From: Rebecca billardiae RCC1528
Taxonomy: Eukaryota > Haptophyta
Length of the DNA: 64,000 bases
Assembly: GCA_965240325.2 (NCBI GenBank)
Contig: OZ251235.1
Coordinates: forward strand, 930,001 to 994,000
Direction of reading: 5' to 3'
In this document: piece by piece, positions 59,440 through 64,000 of the stretch
Layout of the letters: every line of letters starts with the position of its first letter
Numbering within the stretch: position 1 is the stretch's first letter
Made by a program: the position numbers and the translations under genes
The notes under the pieces: generated by a model
Database searches by the model: none
What the model was told of the DNA's origin: nothing
Seen by the model: only the letters and a program-made list of their open reading frames with translations

Positions 59440-60834
59440 CCCGCGGCTCGCGGAAAACATTTCAGTTGAAATGGCTTATTGGCTTCCGGCTGCGCGCCGG
59501 TAAAGTGGCCCTGCCAGTGGCGTGCGCGGCCTCGCCTCGCGTGCGCGCCAGTGAAGACGAAGGCTGGGCGACGGCGCGCGAGGCGGGTACGTCTGGTCGC
59601 ACCTACTGACCCCTTCTGACGCTCATGGCTCGCCTCCGTAGCCTCTTCTGCGCCCATGGTCACTGCGTACGTCCATGCGTCTGCATGCCGTTGCGGCTGG
59701 CGGTGCTTGCGCCGTCGCTTCATCGCACCGGATGTGCTGCAAGGGCAAGACGCGGGCTTCCTGAAGAGAGAACATATATGCCAGCCCCATGCGCACCGGT
59801 TCAAGCCACGACTCAAGCGCATGTCGCGGACAGAAGCGGGCGCGGTAGGCAACGTTTGGCCTTCTCGGTCGGTGGCAGTCGAGTAGTGCTCAGAAGCGGA
59901 GAAGAGGCTGAGGCGGCACACTTCTGCAGAGCCGGATGTCCCTTGAGCAGTTCTTCAAATGATGGCCGCGATGCGCCGTCGCCACGGCCATGCCAGCCGC
60001 CGCAGACGACACGCGCGACGGGCGGCGCGACGGGTCTTGGCGCTCATCTCGCAGTGGCGCGCACTGCGCGCCACTGTGTCCGGGCGGAATTATGCGTACC
60101 GGGTACGCATAATTCCGCCCCGGACTCATTCTATGATTTAACGACACAGGACGTGTGAATTAGGTCGGGTCGCCTGAACGGGTGGCGTTCAGGCGACCCG
60201 ACCTAACTCACACGAGTCCGGGGCGGAGTGCGATGAGCGCCAAGCCCTGGCGCGGCGCCCGCCGCGCGCGCTCGTCTGCGGCGACTGACACGGCCGTGGC
60301 GACGGCGCATCGCGACCATCCTTTGAAGAACTGCTCAAGGGACATCCGGCTCTGCAGAAATGTGCCGCCTCAGCCTCTTCTCGGCTTGTGAGCACCACTC
60401 GACTGCCACCAGCCGAGAAGGCCAATCGTTGCCTCCCGCGTCCGCTTCTGTCCGCGACATGCGCTTGAGTCGTGGCTTGAACCGGTGCGCATGGGGCTGG
60501 CATGTATGTTCTCTCCTCAGGAAGCCCGCGTCTTGCCCTTGCAGCACATCCGGTGCGATGAAGCGACGGCGCAGGCACTGCCAGCCGCAAGCATGCAGAC
60601 GCATGGACTTACGCAGTGACCATGGGCGCAGAAGAGGCCGCGGAGGCGAGACATGAGCGTCAGAAGGGGTCAGTAGGTGCGACCAGACCTACCCATCTCG
60701 CGCGCCGTCACCCAGCCTTCGTCTTCATTGGCGCGCACGCGAGGCGAGGCCGCGCACGCCACCCGGCACGGCCACTTTACCGGCGCGCGGCCGGAAGCCA
60801 TTTCAATTGAAATGTTTTCCGCGAGCGCCGCGGG
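59440..60834. mobile_element. Foldback element with about 600 bp inverted arms
   Basis: The left arm (59440 to about 60048) is repeated in reverse complement in the right arm (about 60226-60834) with minor differences. Outer ends read CGCGGAAAACATTTCAGTTG against the complement of CAATTGAAATGTTTTCCGCG. The centre has a 28 bp-arm hairpin at 60152-60214 around the 7 bp loop GGGTGGC, with arms GGTCGGGTCGCCTGAAC and the complement. A second small palindrome (TTATGCGTACCGGGTACGCATAA) lies at about 60092-60114, and the ACTCATTCTATGATTTAACG end of repeat D at 60124-60143. ORFs in the arms occur twice in mirror image and are not genes. Confidence 0.85.
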
Positions 60835-61668
60835 TTGCCCCTGGCAAGATATTGCCTCCCGATGGCCAGAATATCGTATTTGATATTCGCTAGCCTCTCA
60901 GTGCAGATATTATTGCCTAATATTGATCGAATATCGCTGCGCCGCACGGCCCGGCGCGCGGCCGCGCGCGCGGCGCGGCCCGCGACCGTGTGATTACTCA
61001 TCGTCGTCTCACTCGTCATCACTTCCGACGTACCGCGGTACCGTCCGAAGTCTACAGACGGACTGGGTGGGCACTGGACACTTGGGAAGTCGTCTTTGAC
61101 CAGTCACACTGTCAGGCATGCTCAGAGCTCTGAGCATGATTCTGCGCGGGTTTTGACGCTGTTTCCTTATTCGAAGGAAACTTGAAACTGTAGTACAGTT
61201 TACTATGTGATTTCACGTGCACACTTGGTTAGTGATGGAGGCCACTTCATTCACCGAAATCCAGGTTGGGGAGGATCTCCGCTGCCGTCCACTGGCGTCC
61301 AGCAAGGGCCGTGCGTCCAGCGGGTTGCAGCAGCCGTTCGTCCAGCGCTGAGAGAGAGTGCGCGTCTGCAACTGCGGAACCGCCCGGCTGCGCCGCTGCG
61401 TTGAACTAGGCGGCCGCGAGCAGCTCGGCCTTGCACGCGTCCGTGACGCTCAGGCGGTCACGTAGCGCGGTAGCGCATCTCTGCACTGCTACGAATGAAG
61501 CGACGTGGCACGTGCGCTCCGACGAGGCCTCACTCTCAGGTCGACTTAGCCGCTACTGAGCGCTGTGAGCGACGACGGAGCATGACATTGGCATGACCGG
61601 AATCCGGATGACGTAAATACTCGATCATCACTGCTACGCGGTAAATAGACTAATTAATCGCAGCATGA
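60835..61668. other. Intergenic region right of the foldback element
   Basis: No supported gene. It includes repeat S1 copy 3 and an AT-rich stretch with recurring GATATTGCC/CGAATATCG words near 60848-60945. Confidence 0.4.
61194..61235 (+). repeat. Dispersed short repeat S1, copy 3
   Basis: TACAGTTTACTATGTGATTT then CACGTGCACACTTGGTTA, slightly diverged from copies 1 and 2. Confidence 0.8.
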
Positions 61669-61675
61669 TCACAGT

Positions 61676-61721
<46 letters not shown>

Positions 61722-61905
61722 GACCGCGTTCCGCGGTCTTTTTCCGTAGAACGAACGTAGTTCGGGGCCCGCGGCGCACCCTCCGTCGGCTGCTCTGGAA
61801 CGTGGTGTTGTTCACCCGCGTCACCGTCCTCGAGTCGAGCAGCGCGTTCAATACGCGGCGAACGTAGTCCTGGTCGGCGTCGCCGGTCGAGGTGCTGCTT
61901 GCCAT
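61669..61905 (-). CDS. Short ORF running into a microsatellite, possibly a gene fragment
   Basis: From MASSTSTGDADQDYVRRVLN the frame reads about 50 protein-like residues (LLDSRTVTRVNNTTFQSSRR, FVLRKKTAERG) and then a Tyr/Ile repeat encoded by the AT microsatellite at 61679-61718. Charge and helix pattern look real, but there is no family match and the end is clearly simple sequence. Most likely a truncated gene or a chance ORF. Confidence 0.2.
61679..61718. repeat. AT dinucleotide microsatellite
   Basis: About 20 uninterrupted AT units. Confidence 0.95.
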
Positions 61906-61935
61906 CGCCCCCCACCCACGTGCGATCGGGCCCAC

Positions 61936-62944
61936 CTCTGTTGTTTTGCGTCGGTGACGGGGCCGCGACGACTCATCTCAGGGTTACTACGTGAAGCGGT
62001 AGAATAGAATTTCATTTACGAGCATTGATACGACGCGGTGCAACGTGAAGCGGTTTTTTTAAGATACGACGCGGTCTAATGACCCATTGTTCATACATGT
62101 ACATGAATGGGTCGTCATAAACGGCGGGCGGCTCATTTATGACCAGACCGGGCCCTGGGTGATTGATGATCAGAACCCGCAAAAGCTAGCGGCAGTCCAG
62201 CACACAAGTAATGAATTAATAACAAGCGCAGTCCAGCACACAAGTAATGAACGAATGGCCCGCGGTGCCGGCTGGCTATCTAGATACGTCGTCATCGCTC
62301 CTTGATGACCTTGCGGCAATCTCATTGGCTGGAAAAATCGCTTGTAACGGTTCGTTACGTTATGGATCCTAAAGGGCGTGAAGTTTTTTGGACGGGCGTC
62401 ACTCCAATATGAACTTGCCGTGGGCGCGACCTTTTTCGACGCTAATGCACCTGTAAGGGAGTCTCAAAATTCGAAACTCGGTCTCCTCCAGCCCTGAAAA
62501 TCGTCCCCCGTCCCTTTTTTCTTGATCAAAGATCTTTTTGAAACGTTGTTCGGGCCCGCTGGTGCGGGCTCCACGCTGCGCGCTCCGCCCTGCACCGCGG
62601 GCCATAAGCGCGCGCCGCCCTTACAGTTACAGAACGGGATTCGGTAGGCATTGTTGAATCATTGTAGCCATTGTGTGCTGCCATTGCAGTCAGCATCTCA
62701 ACTGGCCATGGCTGGCCATCAGCCTCTGACTCAGGCACATGGCCCTGATCATGGCGCCGCCGTGCGCTCAGCACCATTGCGCCTGCTGCAAATGAGTCGG
62801 CCGCTCCATGACCATGGGCATGGCCCGTTTGCGTCCGCGCGCATGGCATCTCGCCGCGTGCCCCGTGCCCGCGGGAGTGGCGCGGCGCCTATTGCTCCGG
62901 ACGAGTGGCCAGTCGCAGGCAGGAGACACCTTCTGAGACTCGGC
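61936..62944. other. Intergenic region with a short direct repeat
   Basis: GCAGTCCAGCACACAAGTAA followed by TGAA occurs twice, at about 62191 and 62229. No gene supported. Confidence 0.5.
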
Positions 62945-64000
62945 TCAGGTGCACACGGCCTGGCATCGCGCGCCAACGTTGAGGTTGACCATGCCGCACT
63001 CAGCGTAGCAGTAGCAGCACGCGCAGTACAGGCTGGCCAGCTGCTCAGCGCTGCGGCAGCCCGCCTTCCCCACTGCCTGCGGGTGCGACACGGTAGGCAG
63101 CGCGCCGCCGGCGCGCGCCCGTCAGGCTCTCTCGCGCGCACTGAGGCGCGCGGCGAGTGGCGCGCGTGTCCGCGCGCAGCGCGCGCGGCGCGCACCTTCT
63201 GACAGACGAAGCCGTTGCCGTCCTTGTTCGGGTCCGCGCCGCTGCCGAGCTGCTTACCCGTGCAGTACGGGCTGGGGTAGGGCGACGGGACCGCGGGCAG
63301 CGCCGGCACAGGCGCGGCTGCGCGCCAGGGAGCGGCCGCGCGAAGGGGTGCCGCGGCCGCGCGCGGAGCCTCCGGCATTGGCGTGGGGTACGGGTCAGGG
63401 CTGATGGGCGGCTGCGCGCCGCCGTGCGTCAAGCTCCCCGTGCACATCGTCTCGCGGCACTGCGCATTCACGGTGTTCGCCATGCCGCACGGCTCGTAGC
63501 AGTGGCAGCACGCGCAGTACAGGTCCGCGAGCTGGTCCGCCGACGAGCAGTACTGCTGGTCGACCGCCGCCACGCAGATGTAGCCCTGCCCGTCCGCCGA
63601 GCCGCCGCCATACTTCCGCCCGACGCAGAACTCGTTAGGATATGGCGTGGCGGGGTGCGGCACCGGCGCCGGCGGTTGCGGTAGGCTCGCCTGCTGCCCA
63701 GGCCCGAGACACGGCAGCGACGCCATGCACTGCGCGTTGGGCGTGCGGTTCATCTGGCAGTTCATGTAGCAGTAGCAGCATGCACCTACACGCGTGCACG
63801 GCGCAAGGGCGCAGGTGTGGGTGACAAGGTGCGGCGGCGCTCCTGTGCGCGCGCGCGCGCGCGCGCGCACAGTAGAGCGAGCTCAGTTCCTCGTCGGTGG
63901 TGCAGTACGCCTTGCCCACCGCCTTGGCGCAGATCATGCCATTCCCATCCACGTGTGGGTTCACCGGCCGGCTGGGGCGGATCCGGCCGGTACAGAAGCG
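62945..64000 (-). CDS. Cysteine-rich modular protein (CACCxCY modules), 3' part
   Basis: Partial at the right window edge. Exons 64000-63871, 63785-63196 and 63076-62945 flank 85 and 119 bp GT-AG introns. Three modules are visible, each about 60 residues with ten cysteines: F/Y-C-x-G start, 'DGNG.iC', 'vg.AyC.s.eeLasLYC', then CACCYCYMNCQM, CACCHCYEPCGM or CACCYCYAECGM, then N-x-N-A-x-C and a final Cys. Splicing rebuilds CACC in module 1 (TAC-T/GT-GCA-TGC-TGC) and KAVGKAGCRSAEQLASLYC in module 3, strong support for both introns. Pro/Ala-rich linkers separate modules. The Cys density and Pro linkers suggest an extracellular or cell-surface protein. The signal peptide would lie outside the window. 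No known domain matched. Confidence 0.8.

Noticed and set aside
59028-59921. 297-codon minus-strand ORF, with a similar ORF on the plus strand at 60360
   Set aside because: The similarity arises because both lie in the arms of the foldback element; no domain.

Overview
The window is nuclear DNA from a photosynthetic microbial eukaryote. It is not bacterial: it carries NUP50, an ATG16 with WD40 repeats, a six-repeat gelsolin, a GT31 glycosyltransferase, a cyclin and short GT-AG introns. A ferrochelatase ending in an LHC-like segment and several signal-plus-transit-type leaders point to a complex plastid. High-GC genes with few, short, GC-rich introns (about 85-310 bp) fit a haptophyte best, perhaps a pavlovophyte or prymnesiophyte. 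That placement is an inference.

Layout, left to right: end of a triose-phosphate-type translocator (3-518); MITE-like element (695-1201); EF-hand-like GGIF-repeat protein (2106-2836, -); a 2.53 kb Tc1/mariner-type element with terminal inverted repeats and TA duplication (3060-5589); small organelle-type protein (5927-6253, -); PPC-like/coiled-coil protein (6488-8650, -) head-to-head with a zinc finger-BRCT protein (8883-10205, +); NUP50 (11236-12465, -) head-to-head with a secreted PHB-depolymerase-like esterase (12625-13749, +); a second esterase (14474-15454, +); a small VPxG-repeat protein (16775-17131, -); a nucleoside-hydrolase/6TM/TIR-HET-like fusion (17906-21790, +); ATG16 (22760-24481, +); an unknown secreted protein (25175-25762, -) head-to-head with a large coiled-coil protein (25912-28314, +); SGNH hydrolase (29080-30567, -); ankyrin protein (31400-32854, -) head-to-head with GT31 (32942-34066, +); acyltransferase-3 (35258-37159, -) head-to-head with a zinc-ribbon/RRM protein (37348-38055, +); ferrochelatase (38965-40796, +); cyclin (41660-43019, -); EHD-like GTPase (45567-47277, -); two tandem FYVE-like paralogues (48198-49940, -); gelsolin (51620-54604, +); a JmjC/methyltransferase/methyltransferase fusion (55072-57696, -); a 1.4 kb foldback element (59440-60834); and the 3' part of a cysteine-rich modular protein (62945-64000, -).

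The genes are mostly unrelated housekeeping or accessory functions with no operon logic. Divergent pairs share short GC-rich spacers of 87-232 bp. Convergent or tail-side gaps are longer, AT-richer and hold nearly all repeats and mobile-element remnants. The strongest candidates for undescribed biology are the nucleoside-hydrolase/membrane/TIR-HET-like fusion, the secreted JmjC-double-methyltransferase fusion, the CACCxCY cysteine-rich modules, and a set of dispersed repeats lying close to gene starts.
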